Notes under the pieces: model-generated | What the model was told of the DNA's origin: nothing | Database searches by the model: none | The model's input: only the letters and a program-made list of their open reading frames with translations | NCBI GenBank assembly: GCA_026724425.1 | Contig: JAIUCV010000002.1 | Location: 5,337,001-5,401,000, forward strand | Reading direction: 5' to 3' | Origin: Erythrophleum ivorense | Lineage: Eukaryota; Streptophyta; Magnoliopsida; Fabales; Fabaceae | DNA length: 64,000 bases | Shown: positions 11,624 to 23,730 of the stretch, one piece after another | Numbering within the stretch: the first letter of the stretch is position 1 | Layout of the letters: each line of letters begins with the position of its first letter | Position numbers and translations under genes: made by a program

Positions 11624-13900
11624 TATATTAGGTTACCAACAATGTGTATGAAATTACTTGTATGTGTAGCTTACCAAACTTAATCAACCTTCTCGCCCCC
11701 ATGTGCAGCCTCGTGAATGAAGGGATATTGATTCGGGGTGCGTTCTTATAATAAAGGAAATTATTTGAAAGGAAAAAAAAAAAAGCAAATGAAAAGAAAG
11801 AAAAGATGAATGTGCAAAAATATTTTGTAGCGTAATAAAAATAATCTCGAATCTGTCAGAAGAGGGCATCAAGTTAATCTTTTTATTGAAGACAAGGAAC
11901 AAAAAGATGGGCTTAGAAGACAGACAAGCAACGTTAACGTTGTGCACTAAATCACTAATGTTTCATCCTTACAAGTCTTTCTAACCTTTTTTTCCTTTCT
12001 AGCTTTACGATAATCCCTGCTTAATTATGAATACGATCGTTGCCAAAGCTAGTGTGGTCTAACAGCAAAGCCCATTTTGTGAGAACCAATTTCATTTTTT
12101 TTTTTTCAATGTTCTTTTGAAACTGTGAAGGACTGACGATATCTTTGGTAGAGAGAGAATTTTTTTTTAAATAATATTTATTATATTCTTATACTTATTA
12201 TTTAATTATTTTTACTATTTTATCATTTTTAAATAAAGATATAATCGTCATATTTAATCTTTAAAATTATTTCTGTTCTATTTTTTATTTCATCTCTTTT
12301 TATTTTGTGTACTAAACCAACCTAAATTGATAATATAATTGTCTGCTCATGCATACAAATTACTGTCACAATAAAAAGCGAAAGAGATGTGATAAAGTAG
12401 TTATATGGGGTTTAAAGTCCTTTGATACAATATTAAGTGAAGAGTGGCAAGTGGGTCTAAAATATTAGTATAGTTATTGAATCAATATAAAATCGCTATT
12501 TAACTAATATGCAATATATACTTGACGCCCTATATGCATGCAGGTAACTTGCTACGTCTCCAGTAGCACTGTTCCCCTGGTAACACTATGAAGGTAACTT
12601 AATTGACAATTGTATAAGTTGGTGGGTTCGTACGGAGTGCATGGAAGATTCTTAAACCCCACTTTCTGATGTTCTTAATATCAAGTTGGAGAAAGATAAT
12701 ATATTGTTAAGTAATTGATTCTTGATATGGCCTTAAAGTTGATAATTAATTAAGGTATTACAAATCTTAATATTATTATGCAGAGGGGAAATCTCATAAC
12801 ACTGCACAGAAGGCAGCCTGTTTTATGGTGCAACACTTGGACGTTTACCTATAAGCCAGAATCTTAGAATTTTTAATGAGTTGAATAGGCTAATCAGTTG
12901 AGGAAGTGACAAGTGATACATACATAATTAATGCACGATTGTTAAGTTCATCATATCTGAAATAGTGCTATTAATTAATTAGGAAGTCTTCTAGTAACAC
13001 CCCTAGTAAAGAAAATCTTGAAAAATTCAGCATTGTCAACAAAATATCCTAATTTGAAGTTCTTCAATCTCAACAAGCACGTTCTGCATCCATATATAAA
13101 ATCTTGAGTGATAATATTATAAAATCGTATAAACCCTTGGCTCGGTTATAATAAAATAATTATTAATTATAAAATAATATTTTTACTATATTAAATATTT
13201 TATGTTTAATTGCTTAAAATATTAACTTACTTAATAAATTAATAACTTTGATTAAACTTTTGAATAAGTAATATGTATAATTACAATAATAAATGTAATA
13301 AAATTAACAAAATATTTTTTTATACTTAATAAATTTTGCAACATAACTAAAATTTATTTTAAAAAAATTTCAATTCATATAATATCATCACTCATTTAGT
13401 TTAGTCTTTTATAAAATTATCAAACAGGCTAACTCAACTCATAATAGATAAGTCATAAATTAAATAGGTTAGCCTGTATAAATTTATTTGATTAGATGAA
13501 TTAAAATTCCAAATCTAACTCACTATGTGAGTCAAACTCATCAAAAAAAAAAAATTAATGCACATTTAACAACAGTTTCAATCACACCCTAGCTTAATGA
13601 TAGAAAGGACAAAAGTTTCAATAGATGGTTTTAGTCTAAATTTTTGAATAATTTACTTTCAAAATTGAGAGTTTAGACTAAATAGATTATATATATTAAA
13701 TGAGCCAACTTACAAATTTTACGAGCTGAGTCATTTAATTAGGGGGTCAAGTGGGGCAAGTTGAAAAAGTAATTATAATAAAAAATTTTCAAGTTTATGG
13801 GTATATTTAACCCTCTAAATTAATGAGTTAAATAGGTTGAATCTACCAGATAAACCTATTTTGATGGCTTTAGCCTTTTAGATATTGAGAGAGAGATGAA
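8491..13900. other. Intergenic, AT-rich, repeat debris
   Basis: No convincing gene was found. The first 200 bases are the presumed promoter and leader of the beta-galactosidase gene and include a GT-rich microsatellite at about 8583-8605. AT microsatellites lie at 9043-9060, 10787-10807 and 11590-11628. A purine-rich stretch (9320-9930) gives short open frames that look spurious because of low complexity. The 10380-10560 part resembles the end of an LTR (separate entry). The 13130-13870 part is a low-complexity diverged repeat with several GAGTCA/ACTCA-type motifs. Nothing else is supported. Confidence 0.5.
10390..10560 (+). mobile_element. Possible LTR-retrotransposon end remnant
   Basis: The run AATCCCTTGTTATGTATCAAGGGGACTGGACG, followed by a TTGAGGATCGAATCAGGATATATC-like stretch and a pyrimidine-rich tail, resembles from memory the 3' part of many large plant LTRs. 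No partner LTR, PBS, polypurine tract or target duplication was seen, so this is a weak call. It could also be another dispersed repeat. Confidence 0.3.
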
Positions 13901-14138
13901 GCATTTTCTTGTAAATAAGGGATCTCAGGATATATGTGGAAATATCACATCAACAAAATATAACACTTTAATTATACAAAGAAACCTACTTTGTGAAATT
14001 AACGCATTATTATGGCACAAGTTAAAGCAATTTCCGCACACTTTTTGTTTTTGGACAGTAAGGTCCATATAATTTCTGCACACTCGAATAATGCGTGTCC
14101 GTGTGATTTTATTGGTACGAGCCGAAGTCCAAGTCATT

Positions 14139-14219
14139 GGCCCGTTGTTTTGGCCCATCCACAGAATCAATCTAAAAGCCTGTTGGAAAGGCCCAAATGC
14201 AAGAGCCGGAAGAGGCCCA
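14139..14219 (+). promoter_or_regulatory. Cluster of GGCCCA (site II-like) boxes before PBC
   Basis: GGCCCA occurs at 14152-14157, 14190-14195 and 14214-14219, with a related GGCCCG at 14139. These are reverse complements of TGGGCC, the plant site II core bound by TCP factors and common before ribosomal, mitochondrial and proteasome genes. They lie 150-230 bases before the PBC start codon. The function is inferred from family knowledge. Confidence 0.6.
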
Positions 14220-14369
14220 TTTGTGTTTCCGTCACGCCCTGACCACGAGGGAGTTAGAGTGGTGTCCAAGCCAGCCTGCGTCTTAGCGTTCGCTGCGAAT
14301 CCTAAAGTACGTTTCGCTCCCAATTTCACGTCCAAAGAAAACCTAAAACCGGAAGCAAGTCTCGGGAAG

Positions 14370-17300
14370 ATGTCGATCTTCGAGTACAATGGAAGTGCCC
14401 TAGTGGCTATGGTGGGTAAGAACTGCTTCGCCATCGCCAGCGATCGGAGACTCGGTGTTCAGCTTCAAACTATCGCCACCGATTTCCAGAGGATATACAA
14501 GATTCACGACAAGCTTTTCATTGGCCTTTCTGGCCTCGCCACTGATGCCCAGACACTGTACGAATACTATCACCCCCCTCTCAATCTCCCCACTTGTTCT
14601 AGGCTTTTTTTTTTTTTCTAAATAAATATCATTCTTATTACTGTTGCCTTCTACTTGAAGGTATCAACGGCTCGTGTTCCGGCATAAATTATACCAGCTT
14701 CGGGAAGAGAGGGATATGAAGCCCGAGACATTTGCCAGCCTAGTCTCTGCTATTCTATACGAGAAAAGGTATGCAGATTTGGTCATAAATCTTATCGGAT
14801 CAGAATTTTGCACCTCTCCTTACTTAATTACTGCTATGTTCTCTTTGTGGAAACTTGTAACTTCACAATGATTCACGAAATAGGAAATTCCCACTGAAAT
14901 TCTAAGTTCAGATACCATGACGTCTTTTTTTTTTTGGTTGGGGGGTGTGTTCCTTTTGAACTTGAGCACTTCACTCTCTCAGTCATTGTTTCTTAAAACG
15001 AAAAGACGAGGACGTCAATGCCTAAAGGCGCAAAATTGAATAAAAATGACACTAATTTGCTATAATATCATTGGTTTATCCGTATGCCATATTGTCTTAT
15101 ATTTTCTTGATTATGACATTGTAAACTTAAAACCGAAGGGACATATACAAGATTAACTGAACTATTTGTAATGCTTGATGTCATTGATAAACTTGCAAGT
15201 GCTGTTTATGATATCTGTTCTGCTAGATGATGTGCTAGGAGGGGAATTCTCTGCACTTGAATAGTAATATTCCAAGTTGAAGTCAAACAAAATTGTCTGA
15301 AGTGAAATTGAAATCAATTAATTACAGATTATCAGTATGTTCTGAATTTATCAAACAAAACACATGTTGAGGTTGAAAATGATAAGAAAACCATGCCCTG
15401 TGACCAGCCATACATAAGTAATTGAGATATAGTCTAGATAGGTGATGACATTGATGTTAATAACAAAAACAACTGAAATAAAGACATAATTGTGAATCGG
15501 TGTACTAAAGCAACAAAATGTATGGTAAGGACTTACATCTAAATCTGGAGGCCTCTAAGTTCTGTTTTTACTATACCAGAACTCCTGGGATAGAGTATTA
15601 TCTGAAGCCAAAAAAAAATTTCCAATTGAGAACAAGAAAATCAAGAGACTTATCATTTGTGGACTCGATGTTGTTTTTTGGATAGAAAGAACTTAATGCT
15701 GTGTTAACTTAACCAAAAGCCTAAAATGGGATAGTGTGAACTTTGTGCCTGCCCATTCATTCTAAATTTGCTCTTCTTTCTCCATAATGTGCAGAGGCTC
15801 TTTAAGAATATGAAGTACAAAAGTTAAAATAACAGTTGTAAAATAGTCAATTGATTGAAAAATGTTAACAGGAGGTTCATTTTATTAAGAAAATTAATGC
15901 TTTATTAGATTGATGAGGTTGAGGAATATGTGTAGATAGTTTATAAATATTTCATAGTTGAATTATGTGTATCTCAATTTTATGTGTGACTGTTATCATC
16001 AGAATTAGTTATAAGGTTGTAGGTTTTTCAAAGTTATTTAATATGAAATGTAAATGTTTCTTTTGCTTTCTAGGTTTGGTCCATACTTTTGCCAGCCTGT
16101 AATTGCTGGATTAGGAGATGAAGACAAACCCTTCATTTGCACAATGGATTCAATTGGAGCAAAGTAAGTTGACTCTTCTTGTAATCCATGTCCATATTTC
16201 TTTTTGAGGGAAGTTTTAATGAGTTAAAACTTATAATTGCAAGTTGGCTCTTCTTATAATCTGTGTTCATATTTCTTGCCAAGGGATTTTTAATGCTATA
16301 AAGGTAGTCAAAGGTGAAAGGCGCAAGACCTCTAAAACACCTTGCCTTAGGCAAGAGGCGCTAAAAAGGCACATGCCTAAGCGAAGCAACGCACTAAAAA
16401 TCTAAAATAGGGGGAAAAATGCTAAAAATATGCTATATAAACAAAAATAAATAAATGTTAGTTTATAACAACATTTTACATATAAATTAACTATTCAAAT
16501 CTAATAATCATCAAGTCATAAGTCATGATAATCATCAAATGCACTAATTAAAATACCTGGGCTGGGCTTCTAAGGTTGTCCCTTCCCTTTCAACCACACT
16601 TTTACTCTCAGGCACTTAAGGTGTAGACTTGAATGAAGCATGAAAGTGCTAAAGGCTCTGCCAGGCAAGTGCTTGGCTGAAGGCAGCGCCTTTTGTGGTG
16701 CAAGAGGTGCTGAGGCTCTTCAGTACCCTGCCTCAGCATCTTAGGTGCTTAGGTGAGAGCGCCTTTGACATCATACTTAAAACTTTAAAATGCAACGAAT
16801 GTGCGGAATAACTCTATTTAAGCAATATGCAAGTGTCATATTCCGTCTTCTGGGCCATTTTCTTGGCTTGAAAATTTTAACAATTTATTATTCAGTGCAA
16901 ATCCAATCAATTTTGCTGAACTTTTTTTGATTTAAGCTATTCCAGCTAATTTGGAATCAGACACAAGTGAGATTTCAGAAATAATTCTTTCAAGTTTCTG
17001 TATTCTAATAAACATTCTTCTGGGGTGAAACAAAGGAAAAAAACTGTTAGACTAATTGTCAACACCATATTTTGTTCAGGCATTTTTTTTGTTGTCTTGA
17101 AATTCATTTAAAAAATAAGTTTTAAAGATAAATGAATTATGGAGTTTTAATTGTCTATTGAGGTCAAATTCTTCTTCTTAGGATTTTGGGTATTTTTCAA
17201 AAAGTTAATATAAATAAAAATGGTTTCTTTCTATTCTCATGTAGTGCTTGGTGTTTTTCTTATTTAATTTCTTATCAAACTACTAATTTGTTGAAAAACA

Positions 17301-19284
17301 TTGTTCACATATTAGAGTTGAAAACATGTGGAGAACTATGTCAGAAACATCTTGAAACTCTGAAAGATTAAGATTTATGCACAGTACCTTTGACAGCAAA
17401 ACAATAAGTAAATGTAGACTTTTTGACTCTCTCTCCCTTTTCATGCACAACCATTGTCTTCTTTATCCTCCTAATATGAATGATGATAAGATCGCATGTT
17501 GTTTTGAAGGTTCCTTTCATGCAAGTCTATTCTGCCTTATAGTTATTAGAATAATTTGAAAGTTATGTACTTTCTTATGAGCCATATGTTTGTGATAATA
17601 ATATCTTTGTATTTTACTTGTATGCAGGGAGCTTGCAAAGGATTTTGTTGTTGCAGGCACTGCATCTGAGTCTCTTTATGGTGCTTGTGAGTCAATGTTT
17701 AAGCCTGACATGGTTTGTCACTAAGTTTAACTTGATTTAATTTTTATATGACTATTTTTTTTTGTGTTTCTGCAAATTGGTGCAGTCATGTATATCATCT
17801 ACATATGTTGCTACTTGCTAGTAAATGAATACCAAATAAACATCTCCAAATGGATATATGCAAAAACTACCAAATTTTGACGCCGACAGTTCATAACATT
17901 AGATTCAGAACGTCATCCATTTATATTAGACAAGAAATTTTATCATATTATTAGAGTAGGCTTCTTGAATTCTGGTTTTCTTGATTTTTTAAGCCAATGA
18001 TTGTAATGTATGGATGAAAGATGAAATTATAGGTTTTAAAGCTCTAAGTATGTATTAGCTATGACATATCAGATTCTTTTTTTTTTCCCCCTCCCTCCAA
18101 TGGAGGTGGATCAGTTAAAACACAAGGTTTTGTGTACTTGATTAACATAAGACTGGTGTCTGTAACACTTTTTGTGAACACATTCTTTGTTGAGGGTATG
18201 ACTTACAGAATGTCACACGCAACCAATTTGCTTTTAATCATTGAAGACATTATATCATTTAGTCAAACATCACTTCAAAAGCTGGTCAATTCATCCTTGC
18301 TCTTTTCCCAAGGGGAAAAGTTGCATAAATACATCAATGTCCTTGCATGTGTGGACATATTTGATGTTAAAAAGTAGTTCTTGCTGTTCAATAGAAGTTA
18401 GTTCAGTTTCTCCATGTTCCTCTATAAAGAGATAGAGCTCATTTCCCCCCCCCCCTTGGTTTCTTGTATATGTCTCAGGAACCAGAGGAATTATTTGAGA
18501 CCATCTCACAAGCACTGCTTTCATCTGTTGATCGTGACTGTTTAAGCGGCTGGGGTGGACATGTCTATGTTGTGTAAGCTTATCATTCTTCGTTTCTCTT
18601 GGTAGCTGGCCATATTTCTATATGTTGCTGAAGTACTCATCCTTTTGCTTTTATGCGCTTATACATCCTAGAACAACTGGTTGGATGGTATGCTGCTTTA
18701 CATATTTTTGGGGGAAAATATATTGCCATAGTGGCAACCACCTTGTGGCTTAGTAATGATGATATATGCTCTGCAGTTGAAAATGGGGGTGGAAGTTAGA
18801 GGCCTTTTTGCTGCATGTATCCACCTTATTGGATAATAGATCCCTGAAACCATAGTGATGAAAATTTCCAAGGATACGTAAAGGATACTTATTTTTGGAA
18901 GAATTATAATTAAGGACCGGTTTGTGATAAAGTTTACAAGAAAGGAACTATTTGAATTAACCACTAGTCACTAGCGTGTTTTACATATCAGTTCTTTATT
19001 GTAATTTACCCTCCATTTTATTTTATTTTTTTTGGGGGGGGGGGGTTTGTACTCAATTTATCTGTTTTCATCGTTATTGTTTCCTCCGTTTTTCATATTT
19101 CTAATTTTTCCCCCCTTGTAACTGGGCCTTTTGTATCCTCCCTGAAATTTATATTCTATTCCAGTTTTGTGTTTCTGTGCCCATTCATTATGTATTATCG
19201 TAGTGGCTGATTGGTCTTTTGATTGACACCTACAGCACGCCAACTGAAGTAAAGGAGAGGATCTTGAAGGGAAGAATGGATTAA
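14370..19284 (+). CDS. PBC: 20S proteasome subunit beta type-3 (PBC)
   Basis: Structural beta-3 subunit of the 20S proteasome core, acting in cytosol and nucleus. Exons: 14370-14557, 14661-14768, 16074-16163, 17628-17712, 18479-18573, 19236-19284. The 615 nt join to 204 residues, the usual length of plant PBC and animal PSMB3. The protein starts MSIFEYNGSALVAMVGKNC, continues FAIASDRRLGVQLQTI, and ends ERILKGRMD. The N-terminus shows no propeptide followed by the catalytic Thr, as expected for the inactive beta-3 type. The frame is open for about 93 codons upstream, but homologues begin at MSIF and the upstream part holds the GGCCCA boxes. Intron 3 carries a MITE-like insertion. Confidence 0.96.
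16300..16775. mobile_element. MITE-like inverted-repeat element in PBC intron 3
   Basis: The left end reads AGTCAAAGGTGAAAGGCGC and the right end GAGAGCGCCTTTGACA, so the two ends are imperfect inverted repeats. The interior near both ends is rich in AAGGCGC, GCCTTAGGCAAGAGGCGC and GGTGCTTAGGTG-like words and can fold back on itself. GC content is clearly above the surrounding intron. No transposase was seen. The exact borders and target duplication could not be fixed. Confidence 0.6.
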
Positions 19285-20601
19285 CTTTTAAGCGACCAGG
19301 TCATCCATCTCACGTCCTTTTGTTGTCTGCGTAGGTCAGGGGCTAGATGGGAGATCATTTAATGCCCCTTGATGTCAGTGGATACCTTTTTATTGTGGCA
19401 CATTAAAAAGATGTACGAGATTGTTAAGTGTGGTCGCGCATGTTGTGAATTAAATTATTTATACTCTGTTCGAATGTGTTTTTTAGTGGAGACTGGTTTG
19501 CAAAGCGCGAGAATGATGCAATATTGGTTTTTCTCTTGCCCTAATATGTTGGTGCTTTATTTTGATTATGATACCCAAACTAATGAGCAGTGTTCTTTTC
19601 TATGTTGGCAACTAACAGAGCAGTAATGTTACCTGCTGGGTTAAATTTTCTTACTACTCTCGCAACTGATATGTGGCTGTATTTGTGTTTAATTAATTTT
19701 ACCTGAGATATTTAAATGAGGCTAACTGAATTTGATATAGAAATTAGTTGAAGACTTTCTATAGAGAAATTAGCATGTTTTACGAGGATAAGATTGCGGG
19801 TTTATTTTTCCTTACTGATATACCCGTGCTTGGTGTATGATTTTATTAAGAGGGAAGAGGAAATAGTTTTTTTTTTTTTTCTTATCCTTCGATGTTAATA
19901 GGCATAAGAGAGTATGACTCTGGACGTTGCCCTTCAGAATTGTCTGACCAATTGCTCTTGGAGATTTTTATTCCTCCTGCAATCACTAAGAAAAAGGATC
20001 TCAAAAGCAGATTTGTTTCCTAGTTATTGATAAAAATTGTAGCGAGATGACATTTGTATTAGAACTGATGCATTGGGGAATAAAAATTAGGGAAAATTAT
20101 ATTGAAGGATTTAAATTTTGTAAAAGTTATAATAAAATATTTTAAAAATTGAAATTACCCTTAAAGATTAAAATTGTCATTAAATTTTAAGGTATTTATT
20201 ATTAGATTTAAGAGATTTGTTATTAGATGTAAAAAGAGAAATTACCCTGACATAAACAATGGTTAAGGACGAAGCAGCAGCCAAACAGCAGTTGATAGCT
20301 TTAGTTATGGACTAAGGTATATTGCTACTTACGGAGGATGTCTTGCTAATGCTTCGCACGAAAGCTGCCTTGTCCAAAAAGAATGTCCAAAGTTTGTAGG
20401 CGTTATTGGTAACGCCGGGGTGGGAAACTCGAGATAGGCAAGAATCTGGAATATTAAGAATTCATAACAAAGGGTTTCCATTACTTGACAGGGAAGTTTC
20501 TGTATAATTATGCCTCCATTCATCCTCTCAAATACCATCGTCGCTTTGTTCTGTTCATCTGAACCCATCAATTGTAGCAGATCACCTTTTCGTCCTTCAA
20601 T
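19285..20601. other. PBC 3' flank and RING gene upstream region
   Basis: The first few hundred bases are the likely PBC 3' UTR. The rest is unremarkable, with a T-run at 19868-19880 and AT-rich sequence to 20240. The last 350 bases before the RING gene are less AT-rich and presumably hold its promoter or leader. No other gene was seen; the open frame on the opposite strand there is an overlap artefact. Confidence 0.45.
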
Positions 20602-21210
20602 ATGGAACCGGAAAAGGGCAAACAGTCTTCCCACAAAACCCCATACACTGAACTCGAGCAAGTAAACTCTGATTTCATCCTAGCAATTACTTTGCAAGAG
20701 CAAGAGGGAACCTTCACTATGCCTGCAACGATGGATAGCGAAGAAAGCAGTGATGAAGATGAAAGTGAGTCCTCTTCTGATAACGATGATGATGGAGATA
20801 CTGACTTTTACGAGAGCCAAGAGTTCGAATCAGGTGACCTTCAGTTTCTTGAGGGTGAAGGAAGCAATGATGAAGAAATGGAAGAAGATGAGATTGATCC
20901 AGATGAAATGTCTTATGAAGAGTTGATTGAGTTGGGGGAGTTTATAGGAGAAGAGAAAAGAGGATTATCAGCAAATGAAATTCCTTCCTGCTTGCATCCT
21001 TACACTTGCCATTTTGCTGAAAACAAAACTGGAATAGATCGCTGTGTGATATGTCAGGTTGAATATGAAGAAGGTGAAGCACTGATGGCACTTCAATGTG
21101 AGCACCCTTATCATACAGATTGCATAAGCACATGGCTTCAGATTAAGAAGGTTTGTCCAATTTGCGGCAGTGGAGTTTCAACTCCAAAGCTTGCCTGGAA
21201 CACTAATTAA
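20602..21210 (+). CDS. RING-H2 E3 ubiquitin ligase, BIG BROTHER-related, intronless
   Basis: Single uninterrupted 202-codon frame. Residues 15-35 (TELEQVNSDFILAITLQEQE) match the conserved N-terminal motif of BIG BROTHER-related ligases. Residues 45-105 are extremely Glu/Asp/Ser-rich. Residues 100-123 hold DPDEMSYEELIELGEFIGE and RGLS, diagnostic of the same group. The C-terminal RING-H2 finger is complete: Cys148, Cys151, Cys166, His168, His171, Cys174, Cys185, Cys188. The protein should pass ubiquitin from an E2 to unknown substrates. From memory, Arabidopsis BIG BROTHER-related genes have several introns and longer proteins (about 340 aa), so a short intronless copy suggests retroposition. 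All zinc ligands and the frame are intact, so it may be functional. Confidence 0.85.
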   Translation: MEPEKGKQSSHKTPYTELEQVNSDFILAITLQEQEGTFTMPATMDSEESSDEDESESSSDNDDDGDTDFYESQEFESGDLQFLEGEGSNDEEMEEDEIDPDEMSYEELIELGEFIGEEKRGLSANEIPSCLHPYTCHFAENKTGIDRCVICQVEYEEGEALMALQCEHPYHTDCISTWLQIKKVCPICGSGVSTPKLAWNTN

Positions 21211-21309
21211 TTGCACTGTAAAACTGTAAATACACACTTGAGAAAATAAGGAGTACCGAAGCCTTTAGAACATTACAGGGCAAATTAGTAATGACAGAAA
21301 TTTAATGCT

Positions 21310-21880
21310 TCCAAAAAAAAAATAACAATATGATTTAAATTTCCCATTGTTATTGATTTCCCTTTTGGTTTACACGATTTCATCCCCATAATTTATATTA
21401 TCAAATTAAAGTATTCTTCAACTAATAGCTTCTTGTGGGATTTTCCTTTTTGGTTTTTTTTTTGGCTTTTTCCTTCCGTTAAGAGTTTTCCTTCTGCAAT
21501 GCTTCAATAATAATAATAATAATAAGATTTAAATTTCACATTGTCATTAATTTCTCTTTTGATTTACACGATTTCATCCCCATAATTTCTATTATCAAAT
21601 TAAAGTATTCTTCAATTAATTGCTTCTTGGGGCATTTTCCTCTTTGTTTTTTTTTCATTTGGCTCTTTCCTTCCGTTAAGAGTTTTCCTTCTTTAAGGCT
21701 TAAAAAAAAAACAATATGATTTAAATTTCACATTGCCATTAATTTCTCTTTTGGTTTACACGATTTCACCTCCTTAATTTCTATTATCAAATTAAAGTCT
21801 TATTCAGCTTCTTGTGGGATTTTCCCTTTTTGCTTTTTTTTTGGGCATATTTCTTGCATTAAGAGTTCTCCTTTCTGAAT
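21310..21880. repeat. Three-unit tandem repeat, about 193 bp, with A-rich or AAT-rich junctions
   Basis: GATTTAAATTTC starts each unit body at 21332, 21526 and 21717-21718. Each unit continues with CATTGTCATTAATTTCTC-like text, TTTACACGATTTCA, a TTATCAAATTAAAGT motif and CCGTTAAGAGTTTTCCTTCT. Each body is preceded by an A-run or an (AAT)n run. The array starts about 100 bases after the RING stop codon. Confidence 0.9.
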
Positions 21881-21985
21881 ATTTGCCCTCTTTGAGAGGC
21901 TACATCTAGTATGCAAGATTGTTAAATGGAAAAAGAATAAAAAAGAGAATGATGGATAGAACACAATTTTCATACTCCTATATTA

Positions 21986-22017
<32 letters not shown>

Positions 22018-23234
22018 GAGATCAATACCATTGAGTAATAATAATAACATAATATATATTACCAAAAAAAAAATTCTCCCTATCCTTTTCCATCATGCAA
22101 CTAACAGTACCCTAAGATCAAAATCCCATACCATTGGATGGATTGTAATATGTGCTTTAAAAGAAATAACATCCTCTGTAGATATGGAATAACATTTGAA
22201 TACAAAAAAGAAAACTTATAAATAATTTATTATATTCTTATTGTTAAGTTTTTCAATCAAAATATAATAGGTGTATAGTTTTTCAATTAAAATATGATAA
22301 GTTTATAATTTTTAAAGATTATTGCAAAATTATTTAATTAAATTATACATTTGTCAAAATTTTTTATAAAAAAATTTGTATTTATTATTAATTAATTGAA
22401 ACATTTGATAATAAAAATATAAAAAATTGAGTCTAAATTTTTAGTTCTAATCTAAATATCATTAAATTCTTGGAAGTAAGATGCTCATCTTACTTGCTTA
22501 TTAGTATGTGTTTGAAGATGACACATGAAAATGGGAAGGTTCGTTTTTGCTTCTCTAAAGGCTGTCATGTTAGGATCCAAGGATATACCAAAAAATTATA
22601 TTTACAATATTCAAAACAAGAGAAATGGATCCAAATATTACCTTCAACCATTGCTTTTGACTTTTGTTTCTGAATGAAAATTGTATAATTGTATAGGCTC
22701 AGAAAATGCTTCCAAACTCTGGTTAACACTGTATGATGATATTCTGTTCAGATGATGTGTTTATTGAGCTTGAGGACCCCTGTATTTATAAACAAAAATT
22801 TCAGTGACAATTTTATCATGTTATCAAAAAAATACAACATGCAAAGGTGGGGTATGCACATTCTAATTTATCCTACGAAACCCATGATTTTCGGACCACA
22901 ATTGATCTATTTCAAACCAACGTGGTTTGTTACCATCATCTTGTATGCAACGTCCCATATGTCAGGCTCCAACTTGCAAAAAACTTAAGTCAGCCTATAA
23001 AGGAATAGTAAAATTTGAACATGCAAAGAATTAAAAAAGATCTTATATATATAATTTTTTCGAGAGGTAAGAATTAAGAAGGAAAATACAACATTTGAAG
23101 ATACCAGCTTGTATCCTCTTTAAGTTTGTTCTTTGAAGTTTTTCTCTGAAGTGTTTTTTATCTTATCTTTTTTTTTCCAAAAAATTCTCTCTTTTTTTTT
23201 AAAAAAAAATTTATGAAACTTGTCACCCTCTTTA

Positions 23235-23730
23235 GTAAGGTTGTCAAATTCATGAGTTTAAGTAAATTTGTAAAGAGAAGATAAACTCATAACGTAAACT
23301 CGTAAGATTTTATATTTATTAATAATTACCTATAAAATATAATATATAAATAGAAATTCATTTAAATACACTTTAAATTATATCAATTTTTTTTTTAAAA
23401 ATTATTTATATTCTATAATTCATATTTTTCAATGTAAAAATTCTAATAAAATTTATACATAAATATTATTTTTGAGTTCCTCTTTGATGGATTGTACTAG
23501 ATTTAAGAATTTGTATCCTTTTGAAACTCAGTTTGATTTAATTATATGAAAATTTGCCAAATTTGGTTCAAAACATATTAAGTTAACTGAATTTATCTAA
23601 GTCAAAGATAAAATAAACTGCTTTGTATTGAATTTGAGTTTACAAATGAATTAACATGATTTTTTTAAATAGAAACTTAAACTCGTTAAAATTGAAAAGT
23701 CAACTCGTGAGTTTAATAACAATACTTTTC
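23235..23730. mobile_element. MITE-like element with terminal inverted repeats
   Basis: The left end GGTTGTCAAATTCATGAGTTTA pairs imperfectly with the right end, whose complement reads TGTTATTAAACTCACGAGTT. The interior repeats AACTCGT/AACTCAT words and has no coding capacity. The structure resembles hAT-type MITEs found in many dicots. The target duplication was not resolved. Confidence 0.5.

Noticed and set aside
13925..14434. 169-codon minus-strand frame over the PBC start
   Set aside because: Antisense overlap of PBC exon 1 and its promoter; no recognised protein.
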